Part shown: one piece after another, positions 25,180 to 32,291 of the stretch
Layout: each line of letters starts with the position of its first letter
How positions within the stretch are numbered: the stretch's first letter is position 1
From: Actinomycetes bacterium
GTDB taxonomy: Bacteria; Actinomycetota; Actinomycetes; JACCUZ01
DNA length: 32,291 bases
Assembly (NCBI GenBank): GCA_035489715.1
Contig: DATHAP010000227.1
Location: forward strand, 1 to 32,291
Direction of reading: 5' to 3'
The notes under the pieces: model-generated
Databases searched by the model: none
Told to the model about the DNA's origin: nothing
The model's input: the letters and a program-made list of their open reading frames with translations, nothing else
Made by a program: the position numbers and the translations under genes

Positions 25180-25989
25180 ATGACCGAGCACCCCAAGACC
25201 GGCCAACGCACCACCGAGCACCACCTGTCGACGTACGGCGGCCCGGAGGAGATCCGGGCCGGCACCGTGCTGCCCGCCACCCGCACGCCGGTCACCCTGC
25301 GCACCGCGGACGGGCTCGCCCTGGTCGGCGAGCTCGCGCTGCCGGTCGACCGGGAGCCGGTGGCGACCCTGGTGACGCTGCACCCGCTGCCCACGCACGG
25401 CGGCTTCATGGACAGCCACGTGATCCGCAAGGCGTCCAACCGGCTGCCGTCACTGGCCGGCGTGGCCGTGCTGCGGTTCAACACCCGCGGCACCTCGTCG
25501 CCGCAGGGCACCAGCGAGGGCGTCTTCGGCGAGGCGGTCGGCGAGCGGTTCGACGTCGCGGCCGCCATCGAGTACGCGGAGTTCCACGAGCAGCCGCACC
25601 TGCCGGAGCGCTGGCTGCTCGGCTGGTCCTTCGGCACCGACCTGGCCCTGATGCACGGGCTCGACCCGTCGGTCACCGGCGCGATCCTGCTGTCGCCGCC
25701 GCTGCGCTACGCCACCGACGAGCACCTCGACGCCTGGGCGGCCAGCGGGAAGCCCGTCGTCGCGCTGGTGCCCGAGCTCGACGACTACCTGCGGCCGGCC
25801 GAGGCCCGGCAGCGCTTCGCCCGGGTCCCGCAGGCCGAGGTCGTCGGGGTCGACGGGGCGAAGCACCTGTGGGTCGGCGAGCCCGCGGTGCGGCGGGTGC
25901 TCGACGAGGTGGTCCGCCGGGTCGCGCCGGCGGCCTACCCGCTCCCCACCCGGGTGCCAGCGACCCCGCCGGTCCCGCCCGACGGCTGA
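25180..25989 (+). CDS. alpha/beta hydrolase (dienelactone-hydrolase-like/DUF)
   Basis: The product is 269 residues. A 45-residue polar N-terminal segment precedes an alpha/beta hydrolase core: LVTLHPLPTHGG (oxyanion region), VLRFNTRGTSSPQGTSEG, nucleophile elbow GWSFG (Ser150), acidic residues D201-D202 after VALVPEL, and His229 in GAKHLWVG. The substrate is unknown; the short form with RGTSSPQG resembles small esterase/peptidase-like hydrolases rather than lipases. It starts 11 nt after the tandem dehydrogenase, so it probably shares its transcript. The Pro-rich tail is likely disordered. Confidence 0.82.
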   Translation: MTEHPKTGQRTTEHHLSTYGGPEEIRAGTVLPATRTPVTLRTADGLALVGELALPVDREPVATLVTLHPLPTHGGFMDSHVIRKASNRLPSLAGVAVLRFNTRGTSSPQGTSEGVFGEAVGERFDVAAAIEYAEFHEQPHLPERWLLGWSFGTDLALMHGLDPSVTGAILLSPPLRYATDEHLDAWAASGKPVVALVPELDDYLRPAEARQRFARVPQAEVVGVDGAKHLWVGEPAVRRVLDEVVRRVAPAAYPLPTRVPATPPVPPDG

Positions 25990-25995
25990 GCCTCC

Positions 25996-26001
25996 TACCG
26001 T
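25996..26001 (+). promoter_or_regulatory. -10 element of the DUF1579-like gene (leaderless)
   Basis: TACCGT lies 6 nt before ATG 26008. The intervening GAGGGT could also act as a very close ribosome-binding site, so a leaderless start is likely but not the only reading. Confidence 0.45.
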
Positions 26002-26007
26002 GAGGGT

Positions 26008-26421
26008 ATGAACGAGCTCGACTTCTGGGTCGGAGACTGGCACGCGGCGTGGGAGGGAGGCGCCGGGCGCAACTCGGTCACCCGCGAGCTCGGCGGCCGC
26101 GTCTACGTCGAACGTTTCGAGGCGCACGGCGACGAGCCGTTCTCGGGCATGAGCCTGAGCGTCCGGCACGCCGGCACGGGGCAGTGGCGGCAGACCTGGG
26201 CGGACTCCGAGGGGAGCTACTGGTCCTTCGTCGGGTCGGTGCTCGCCGACGGGTCCTTCGTCTTCGCCACGCCGGACCGGGTCGACGAGGAGCAGGCGTT
26301 CAAGCGGATGGTCTTCTCCGACGTCACCCAGGACGCCTTCCACTGGCGGTGGGAACGGTCCCAGGACGGCGAGACGTGGGAGCAGCGATGGGCCATCGAC
26401 TACACGAGAAGGCCGCGGTGA
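26008..26421 (+). CDS. DUF1579-like lipocalin-fold protein
   Basis: The product is 137 residues. It begins MNELDFWVGDWHAAWEGG, the FWVGDW opening typical of DUF1579-like proteins, and continues with alternating strands (YVERFEAHG, WRQTWADSEGSYWSFVGSVL, FHWRWERSQDGETWEQRWAIDY), consistent with a small lipocalin-like beta-barrel. The biochemical function is unknown; such proteins often bind small hydrophobic compounds. It starts 18 nt after the hydrolase gene, and its TGA overlaps the GTG of the next hydrolase (GTGA), so it is coupled to that gene. Confidence 0.75.
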   Translation: MNELDFWVGDWHAAWEGGAGRNSVTRELGGRVYVERFEAHGDEPFSGMSLSVRHAGTGQWRQTWADSEGSYWSFVGSVLADGSFVFATPDRVDEEQAFKRMVFSDVTQDAFHWRWERSQDGETWEQRWAIDYTRRPR

Positions 26422-27206
26422 CCGTCCAGCTCGCGGCACAGGTCGTCGGTGACGGCCCGCCGCTGGTGCTGCTGCACGCGTTTCCGCTCTCCGCGGCCAT
26501 GTGGGAGCGGCAGGCGACGGGCCTGGCCGACGTCGCACGCGTCGTGACGCCGGACCTGCGCGGGTTCGGCGACTCGCCGCTCGGGGCCGACGAGCCCTCG
26601 CTGGACCACGCCGCGGACGACGTCGTGGCGCTGCTGGACCGGCTCGGGCTCGGCCCGGTCGTCCTCGGCGGCCTGTCGATGGGCGGGTACGTCGCCATGG
26701 CCCTCCTTCGCCGGCACCCCGGCCGGCTGCGCGGCCTGCTGCTGGCCGACACGAAGGCGGGTGCCGACCCGGCTGCCGCCCGGGACAACCGGCTGCGGAT
26801 CGCCGCCCGCCTCGATGCCGAAGGCAGCCCGGCCGTCCTGGTCGAGGACGTCCTGCCGGGCCTCACCGGCCCGACGACGGCTGCCGAGCGGCCCGACGTC
26901 GTCGCCCGGGTGCGGGCCATGGTCGGGTCGGCCCCTCCCGCCGCGGCCGCCTGGGCCCAGCGGGCGATGGCCGCCCGCCCGGACTCGCTCGACGTGCTGC
27001 GTGGCGTCGACGTACCGGCACTGGTCCTGCGCGGTGACGAGGACGGCCTGGCGGGCTCGGACGAGGTCGCAGCGATGGCCGACGCGCTGCCCCAGGGCCG
27101 GCTCGAGACGCTGCCGCGGGCCGGGCACCTGACCGCGCTGGAGGTGCCGGACGAGGTCGTCCGAGCGGTCCGTGGCCTGCTGGCCCGGGTGGAGCAGCCG
27201 GGCTGA
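26418..27206 (+). CDS. alpha/beta hydrolase (BioH/3-oxoadipate enol-lactonase-like)
   Basis: The product is 262 residues from GTG 26418, which overlaps the previous stop (GTGA) and has GAGAAGG just upstream; an in-frame ATG at 26391 is possible. Motifs of the fold: LVLLHAFPLSAAMW (oxyanion loop), VVTPDLRGFGDSPLG, nucleophile elbow GLSMGG (Ser87), acid D207 or D209 in LRGDEDGLAG, and His237 in RAGHLTALEVPDEV. The arrangement resembles 3-oxoadipate enol-lactonase or BioH-type esterases, but the substrate cannot be fixed. It ends 7 nt from the convergent AI-2E transporter gene. Confidence 0.88.
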   Translation: MTVQLAAQVVGDGPPLVLLHAFPLSAAMWERQATGLADVARVVTPDLRGFGDSPLGADEPSLDHAADDVVALLDRLGLGPVVLGGLSMGGYVAMALLRRHPGRLRGLLLADTKAGADPAAARDNRLRIAARLDAEGSPAVLVEDVLPGLTGPTTAAERPDVVARVRAMVGSAPPAAAAWAQRAMAARPDSLDVLRGVDVPALVLRGDEDGLAGSDEVAAMADALPQGRLETLPRAGHLTALEVPDEVVRAVRGLLARVEQPG

Positions 27207-27213
27207 CCGGTCG

Positions 27214-28341
27214 CTAGGTCTGGTCCATCCGGGGGATCGCCACCTGGCGGACGACCAGCAGCACGGCCGCCGCCACCGGGATCGCGATCAGTGCGCCGAC
27301 GATGCCCAGCAGGGCTCCGCCGAGCAGGACCGCCACCACGGTCACCGGGGCCGGGACGTCGACCGCCCGGCGCATCACGTGCGGGTAGACCACGTAGTTC
27401 TCGAACTGCTGGTAGGCGACGTAGAAGATGATGCAGGCGATGCCCACGCCGGCCGACTGGGTGAAGCCCAGCAGCGAGACGACGATCGCCGCGATCGTGG
27501 CTCCCACCAGCGGGATGAGGTCGAGCAGGCCGACGAAGACCGCCAGCGCGATCGCGTAGGGCATGTCGACGATGCGCAGGAACATGTAGGAGGTGAACGC
27601 GGCGATGAACGCGACGGTCAGCGCTCCGCTGACGAACTGGCCGGTGCGGGCGAGCACCTCGTCGCCGAGCAGGGTCACCCGCTCCCGTCGGGACGCCGGC
27701 ACCAGCCGGTAGGCCTGCCGCTTCATGCTCGGCAGGGCGGCCAGGAAGTACAACGTCATGATCAGGATGGTCAGCGCGCCGAAGACCGCGTTGAGGACGA
27801 CCCGACCCACGCCGAGCAGCCCGCCGAACGCCCGCTGGCCCAGCTCCCCCGACGTGACGTACTTCTGCGCCCGCTCGATGACGCCGTAGTCCTCATCGAA
27901 CTGACGGACCGTCGGGTTGCGTCTCAGGTCGTCGAGGTAGCTCGGCAGCTCCTTGACGAACGCGTTGCTCTGCTCCACGACCGGGGGCACCACAGCGAAG
28001 CCGAAGCCGACGAACGCCCCGATGACCGCGAAGAAGACGATCGCGATGGCCAGCCCTCGGCGCACGTTGTGGGCGGTCAGCCACTCGACCGTCGGGTTCA
28101 GCCCGATCGCCAGGAACAGGGCGATCACGATGAGCACGAGGACGCTGCGGGCGTTGAGGATCGCCTGGGTCAGGAACCAGGCGAGGAACACCCCCAGCGC
28201 ACCGAGGAACCCGATCATGAACGGCGAGTCGCGCCGCAGCGGTCGGCCGAGGCGGCCGAACTGCTCCTCGTCGTGCCAGCTGTGCTGGTCCTCCTCCGGA
28301 CCGCGGTCGGAGGACGAGGCTGCTGCCTCGTCCTCCGTCAC
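27214..28341 (-). CDS. AI-2E family transporter (UPF0118)
   Basis: The product is 375 residues from GTG 28341. A 40-residue acidic cytosolic N-terminus precedes seven or eight transmembrane helices: a pair at about 42-85, one at about 98-118, a long periplasmic or amphipathic section (about 120-180), then five helices to the end. Family signatures are FLAIGLNPTVEWL near the start, VGLLDLIPLVGATI and IIFYVAYQQFENYVVYPHVM in the second half. The family includes TqsA (autoinducer-2 export) and Na+/H+ antiporters; the substrate here is unknown. It lies 43 nt downstream of filP on the same strand. Confidence 0.9.
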   Translation of the reverse strand: MTEDEAAASSSDRGPEEDQHSWHDEEQFGRLGRPLRRDSPFMIGFLGALGVFLAWFLTQAILNARSVLVLIVIALFLAIGLNPTVEWLTAHNVRRGLAIAIVFFAVIGAFVGFGFAVVPPVVEQSNAFVKELPSYLDDLRRNPTVRQFDEDYGVIERAQKYVTSGELGQRAFGGLLGVGRVVLNAVFGALTILIMTLYFLAALPSMKRQAYRLVPASRRERVTLLGDEVLARTGQFVSGALTVAFIAAFTSYMFLRIVDMPYAIALAVFVGLLDLIPLVGATIAAIVVSLLGFTQSAGVGIACIIFYVAYQQFENYVVYPHVMRRAVDVPAPVTVVAVLLGGALLGIVGALIAIPVAAAVLLVVRQVAIPRMDQT

Positions 28342-28384
28342 CGCTCGACCCTCACGTCCGCCGCCGACCGGTGGTCAGTGAGGG

Positions 28385-29506
28385 TCAGCCCTTGGTCGGC
28401 GCGGGCTTCTCGGCCTGCACCGTCGTGGCCTGGTCGCCCTCGGCCGCGACCACGTTGGACGTCGGTGCGGTGGACGCCTTGCCGCCACCCTGCTCGTCGC
28501 CGGCCGGCGCGCCCTTGGCGTCCGTGACGTCCTTGGCGTCCGTGCCGTCAGTGCCGGCAGTGCCGGCAGTGCCGGCTGGCGGCTGCTGCTTGCCCTGGGC
28601 CTCGTCGACCTGCTCGGCCGCCGCCGGGGCGTCCTCACCGATCGGGTCGGGCAGCGAGGCGCCGGTCAGGGTGGCCAGCATCTGACGCACGTTGGTGAGC
28701 TGGGAGTTGATGCTGTCGCGGCGCTGCGTCGCGGCGGAGAGCTCGCGCTCGGACTCGCCGCGGATCCGCTCGGCCTGCGCCTTCGCCTCGGCGATCAGGT
28801 CGTCGGCCCGCCGCTGCGCGTCGTCCATCGTTCGCTTGGACTTGCGGTCGCTGTCGGCGCGCAGCTTCTCGGCCTCCAGCCGCAGCTGCTCGCTGCGCTG
28901 GGTGACGACGGCGAGCTGCTGCTCGTTGGCCTTCATCTGCTCGGTGAAGTCGCGCTCGGACTGCTCCCGGCGCTGGGCCAGCGTCGTCTCGAAGTCGGCC
29001 GCCGCCTGGGCCGCCTTGGCCCGGTTGCGCTCGAAGAGCGCCTCCGCCTCCTCGCGGCGGGCCTTGGCGTCCCGCTCGGAGTCGTCACGGATCTGGTCGG
29101 CCGCCCGCTTGGCCTCCTGGAGCACCCGCTGCGCCTCGGTGTCGGCGTCGCCGCGGCGCTCCTGCGCGTAGGTCTCGGCGTCCTTGCGGATCTTGTCGGC
29201 GTCCTGCTCGGTCAGGGCACGGTGCTGGCTGGCCTCGCCCGCGGCCGCCTCGCGCAGCTCCTTGGCCTCCTCCTCGGCCAGGCCGAGGATCTTTTCGATC
29301 CGGGCGCCCAGACCGGCGTAGGGCGTCGCTGCCCCCTCCTCCTGCGGACCCTGGGCGTGCATCTCCTCCACCCGTCGCTCCAGGTCGGCCTGGCGGGCGC
29401 GCGCCTGCTCGAGCTCACGGGAGAGGGCAGCCAGCTGGCGGTCGACCTGCGTGGGCTCGTAGCCGCGGCGCACGATCTCGAAGGTCTCGCGCGGGGTGTT
29501 GGTCAT
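28385..29506 (-). CDS. filP: FilP-like intermediate-filament-type coiled-coil protein
   Basis: The product is 373 residues from ATG 29506, with GAAGGAA upstream. It opens with a DivIVA-type segment (FEIVRRGYEPTQVDRQLAAL), then PYAGLGARIEKILGLAEEEA and a long coiled coil of Ala/Glu/Arg (about 60-270) containing KAAQAAADFETTLAQRREQ and ending in ELSAATQRRDSINSQLTNVR and QMLATLTG. These stretches are very like Streptomyces FilP, a cytoplasmic intermediate-filament-like protein that assembles near growing tips with DivIVA and Scy. A low-complexity tail (about 280-373) contains GTAGTAGTDGTDAKD repeats. The Scy-like gene is directly upstream, the same order as I recall for scy-filP in Streptomyces. 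Confidence 0.88.
   Translation of the reverse strand: MTNTPRETFEIVRRGYEPTQVDRQLAALSRELEQARARQADLERRVEEMHAQGPQEEGAATPYAGLGARIEKILGLAEEEAKELREAAAGEASQHRALTEQDADKIRKDAETYAQERRGDADTEAQRVLQEAKRAADQIRDDSERDAKARREEAEALFERNRAKAAQAAADFETTLAQRREQSERDFTEQMKANEQQLAVVTQRSEQLRLEAEKLRADSDRKSKRTMDDAQRRADDLIAEAKAQAERIRGESERELSAATQRRDSINSQLTNVRQMLATLTGASLPDPIGEDAPAAAEQVDEAQGKQQPPAGTAGTAGTDGTDAKDVTDAKGAPAGDEQGGGKASTAPTSNVVAAEGDQATTVQAEKPAPTKG
28513..28575 (-). repeat. nested tandem repeats in the filP tail
   Basis: Two 18-nt units (28513-28530 and 28531-28548, one mismatch) are followed by three exact 9-nt units cagtgccgg (28549-28575). On the minus strand they code the Gly-Thr/Asp-Ala-Lys repeats of the FilP tail. 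All units are multiples of three, so copy-number change keeps the frame. Confidence 0.85.
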
Positions 29507-29558
29507 CGATCGTTCCTTCGTAGCAGAGGAGACAACTCGGGGGAGAGGGGACAGTCCG

Positions 29559-31010
29559 TCATCTTGGCACGTCCGCGTGCGACACGTTCAGGGCCTCGAT
29601 GACGCCCGACAGGCGGCCGAGCTCGGCGGCGATCTCGTCTCGCCGGGTGATGAGGGCGGCCACCTCCTCGCGGGCGTCGTGCAGGATCTGACGGGCCTGG
29701 CGGCGCAGCTCGTCGGCTTCGGTCCGGGCGTCGCCGACCAGGCGCACCGCCTCGGCCCGGGCGTCGCGGCGGGCTTCCTCGGACTCGCGCTGCGCCGTCG
29801 CCACCTGCTCGGCGACCCGTTCGCGCAGCGCACGGGCGTTGGCCTCCGCCTCGGCCTCGCGGCGGTCGGCCCGGGACTCGATCGCCCGCACCTTGGTGGT
29901 GGCCTCGTCGACGGTCCGGGACGCCCGGTGGCTCGCGTCGGCCAGCCGGCGCTCGGCCTCGGTCTGCGCCTGGGCAAGGACCTGGTCGGCCTCGGACTCG
30001 ACCGCCGCGGCTCTCGTGGCCGCGTCGGCAAGCCGCGTCTCGGCGCTCTCGCGGCTGCTCACCAGCAGCTCCTCGGCCTGGGCCCGCAGCTCGGCCACCA
30101 CCTTGGCGGCCTCGGCGTGGGCGTCGGAGCGGATCCGCTCCGCGTCGCCCGCCGCGGCCTCGAGCACCTCGTCGACCGTGCGCTTGGCCCAGGCGGTCTG
30201 CTCGGCCGCCGCCGCCAGCACGGTGTCCGCCTCGTCGCGCGCCTCGGCGCGGATCCGCTCGGCGTCGGTGCCCGCCACGTCGGCCAGGCCGGCGACCTGA
30301 CGGCGGACGTGGCCGGCGTCCTCGTCGGCGGCCGCCCTGGTCGCCGCTGCCTGCTCGGCGGCGGCCGTCAGGACCGCCTCCGCCTCGGCCCGGGCGCCTT
30401 CGACCAGGCGGGCGACCTCGCCCTCGACCTCGGCCAACCGCTTGTCGGCCTCGTCCTGCGCCTCCAGTCGGCGGCGGGCGGCGTCCTCGCGGGCCTCGGC
30501 GATGACGCCGTCCGCGTCCTGCTGCGCCTTGTCCCGCACCATCTGCGCCTGCGCCCTGATCGACTCGGCGTCGGCGCCCGCCACGTCGCGCAGGGTGTCG
30601 GACTCCTGCTGGGCCCGGGCCACCAGCTCGTCGGCGTTGGTGGCGGCGGCCGTGACGACCATGGAGGCCTGGTCCGCCGCGTCGGCGAGCAGCTGGCGCG
30701 CCTCCTCGCCGGCCTCGGTGCGCTGGCGCTCCGACTCGGTCAGCGTCTCCTCGAGCCGGCGCGCGGCCTCCTCCAGCGCGTCCGCGCGGCGGCGTACCGC
30801 CTCCTCCTCGAGGCGCGCGGCCTCGCTGTGACGCTCGGCGATGTCGTCGTGGAGGCGCTGGGCCTCCGCGCGCAGCGCCTCGGAGGCGTCGCGGTCGGCA
30901 GCGACCTCGCGCTCGGTCTGCTCGCGCAGCCGGTCGGCCTGGGCCTGGGCGGCGTAGAGCAGTCGGCTCGCGCGCTCGGCGACCGGCTCGTCGGAGGCGT
31001 CGTGCTCCAT
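29559..31010 (-). CDS. Scy-like long coiled-coil cytoskeletal protein (short form)
   Basis: The product is 483 residues, almost entirely one coiled coil from about 10 to 470, made of Ala, Glu, Arg, Asp and Gln with hydrophobic positions in 11-residue and 7-residue spacing. No globular domain or transmembrane helix is seen. The phrase DAE(S/R)IRA recurs at about 147 and 249, 102 residues apart, which is twice the 51-residue period described for Scy/FilP-type coiled coils. Streptomyces Scy, the scaffold of the tip-organising centre, is more than twice as long. Its place just before filP supports a Scy-like role in polar growth or cell shape. ATG 31010 has CACGAT 6 nt upstream. Confidence 0.75.
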   Translation of the reverse strand: MEHDASDEPVAERASRLLYAAQAQADRLREQTEREVAADRDASEALRAEAQRLHDDIAERHSEAARLEEEAVRRRADALEEAARRLEETLTESERQRTEAGEEARQLLADAADQASMVVTAAATNADELVARAQQESDTLRDVAGADAESIRAQAQMVRDKAQQDADGVIAEAREDAARRRLEAQDEADKRLAEVEGEVARLVEGARAEAEAVLTAAAEQAAATRAAADEDAGHVRRQVAGLADVAGTDAERIRAEARDEADTVLAAAAEQTAWAKRTVDEVLEAAAGDAERIRSDAHAEAAKVVAELRAQAEELLVSSRESAETRLADAATRAAAVESEADQVLAQAQTEAERRLADASHRASRTVDEATTKVRAIESRADRREAEAEANARALRERVAEQVATAQRESEEARRDARAEAVRLVGDARTEADELRRQARQILHDAREEVAALITRRDEIAAELGRLSGVIEALNVSHADVPR

Positions 31011-31065
31011 GCCCGCATCGTGTCAGACGACGGACGACCTGTCAGATGCCGCCACCGGGCATTGC

Positions 31066-32291
31066 CTAGACGTTGCGGAAGCGGTTGATCGCCGTCTCGT
31101 GACGGGCGCGCAGCGCCGGGTCGCGGACGCCGAGGCCCTCCTCCGGGGCGAGGCACAGGACGCCGACCTTGCCCTGGTGCATGTTGCGGTGGACGTCGTA
31201 GGCGGCCTGCGCGGTGTCCTCGAGGGCGTACGTCCGGGACAGCGTGGGATGGATCTTCCCGCGCGCCACCAACCGGTTGGCCTCCCACGCCTCGCGGTAG
31301 TTGGCGAAGTGCGAGCCGATGATCCGCTTGAGGTTCATCCAGAGGTAGCGGTTGTCGTACTCGTGCATGAAGCCGCTGGTGCTGGCGCAGGTGACGATGG
31401 TGCCGCCCTTGCGCGCTACGAAGACCGACGCGCCGAAGGTCTCGCGACCCGGGTGCTCGAAGACGATGTCGACGTCGTCGCCGCCGGTGAGCTCGCGGAT
31501 CCGCTTGCCGAACCGCTGCCACTCCTTGGGGTCCTGGGTCGTCTCGTCCTTCCAGAACCGGTAGCCCTCCCCTGAGTCATGGCTGCGGTCGATGATCAGC
31601 TCGGCGCCCATCGAGCGCGCGATCCCCGCCTTGTCCTCGCTGGAGACGACGCACACCGGGGTCGCGCCGCCGTTGACGGCGAACTGCGTCGCGTAGGACC
31701 CCAGCCCGCCGGAGGCCCCCCACACCAGCACGACGTCGCCCTGCTTCATGCCCGCGCCGTTGCGCGAGACCAGCTGGCGGTACGCCGTCGAGTTGACCAG
31801 CCCGGGCGACGCAGCCTCCTCCCACGTGAGGTGGGCCGGCTTGGGCATCAGCTGGTTGGACTTGACCAGGGCGAGCTCGGCCAGGCCGCCGAAGTTGGTC
31901 TCGAAGCCCCAGATCCGCTGCTCCGGGTCGAGCATCGTGTCGTTGTGCCCGTCCGGGCTCTCCAGCTCGACCGACAGGCAGTGCGCCACCACCTCGTCGC
32001 CCGGGGCCCAGGCGTGCACACCGGGGCCGGTGCGCAGCACCACTCCCGACAGGTCGGAGCCGACGACGTGGTAGGGCAGGTCGTGCCGCTTCGACAACGG
32101 GCTGAGCCGGCCGTACCGCTGGAGGAACATGAACGTCGGGACCGGCTCGAAGATCGAGGTCCAGACCGTGTTGTAGTTGATCGCGCTGGCCATCACGGCG
32201 ACCAGGGCCTCGCCCGGGCCGAGCTCCGGCGTGGGCACCTCGTCCAGGTGCAGGCTCTCTCGCGGGTCCTTGTCCCTGCTGGTCCGCCCCT
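31066..32291 (-). CDS. ccr: crotonyl-CoA carboxylase/reductase (Ccr), 5' end outside window
   Basis: Ccr reductively carboxylates crotonyl-CoA with NADPH and CO2 to (2S)-ethylmalonyl-CoA, the key step of the ethylmalonyl-CoA pathway. 407 residues are visible; the frame stays open to the last base, and about 40 N-terminal residues are missing. Codons upstream of 32238 read RDKDPRESLHLDEV, which continues the family, so the GTG at 32238 is not the start. Motifs are AINYNTVW, IWGFETNFGG (Phe-Glu pair), the NADPH loop WGASGGLGSYATQ, VFEHPGRETFG and GFMHEYDNRY. Residues reported to hold CO2 in Kitasatospora Ccr (Asn81, Phe170, Glu171, His365) have plausible equivalents in these motifs, so it should carboxylate. 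The Scy-like gene starts 55 nt downstream. Confidence 0.93.
   Translation of the reverse strand, partial: GRTSRDKDPRESLHLDEVPTPELGPGEALVAVMASAINYNTVWTSIFEPVPTFMFLQRYGRLSPLSKRHDLPYHVVGSDLSGVVLRTGPGVHAWAPGDEVVAHCLSVELESPDGHNDTMLDPEQRIWGFETNFGGLAELALVKSNQLMPKPAHLTWEEAASPGLVNSTAYRQLVSRNGAGMKQGDVVLVWGASGGLGSYATQFAVNGGATPVCVVSSEDKAGIARSMGAELIIDRSHDSGEGYRFWKDETTQDPKEWQRFGKRIRELTGGDDVDIVFEHPGRETFGASVFVARKGGTIVTCASTSGFMHEYDNRYLWMNLKRIIGSHFANYREAWEANRLVARGKIHPTLSRTYALEDTAQAAYDVHRNMHQGKVGVLCLAPEEGLGVRDPALRARHETAINRFRNV

Overview
The window is high-GC DNA with tightly packed genes, frequent GTG starts, apparently leaderless promoters, NucS, a MurA whose catalytic cysteine is an aspartate, and FilP-type coiled-coil cytoskeletal genes. 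Together these point to the chromosome of an actinomycete. A Nocardioides-like member of the Propionibacteriales is my best guess, inferred from gene content and protein style and not from a database search. No rRNA, tRNA, CRISPR array, insertion sequence or phage gene was seen, and no stretch over about 300 bases lacks a gene.

Layout, left to right. (1) 1-6681: F-type ATP synthase operon atpB(partial)-E-F-H-A-G-D-C, followed by a DUF2550-type membrane protein and a small four-helix membrane protein. (2) 7565-11233: an accessory-looking patch. It holds a large secreted metallophosphatase fused to a fibronectin III domain and to an HNH-type domain that has lost its catalytic residues, a small secreted protein of unknown function, a VOC-fold protein and a DUF1905 protein. 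(3) 11279-17235: PduO-type cob(I)alamin adenosyltransferase divergent from murA, a DUF2007-like membrane protein, a 3-hydroxyacyl-CoA dehydrogenase, a STAS protein, the AdoCbl-dependent ethylmalonyl-CoA mutase meaA, and a 58-residue zinc-ribbon gene preceded by a perfect palindrome. (4) 17253-23248: an ABC-2 exporter (ATPase plus permease), an MFS exporter, a GNAT acetyltransferase, a D-amino-acid-oxidase-like flavoprotein, the mismatch endonuclease nucS and a second STAS protein. (5) 23390-27206: a tandem (double) 3-hydroxybutyryl-CoA dehydrogenase, two alpha/beta hydrolases and a DUF1579-like protein. (6) 27214-32291, minus strand: crotonyl-CoA carboxylase/reductase ccr (5' end outside the window), a short Scy-like coiled coil, filP and an AI-2E family transporter.

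How the genes fit together. ccr, meaA, the cobalamin adenosyltransferase (which makes the mutase cofactor) and two 3-hydroxyacyl-CoA dehydrogenase genes suggest C4-to-C5 acyl-CoA assimilation by the ethylmalonyl-CoA pathway, spread over about 20 kb. The ATP synthase, murA, nucS and filP/scy genes are housekeeping functions. The most unusual items are the phosphatase/dead-HNH fusion, the palindrome-controlled mini zinc-ribbon gene, the double dehydrogenase whose two nucleotide sites look different, and a set of genes whose start codons follow a -10 hexamer at only 6-8 nt.
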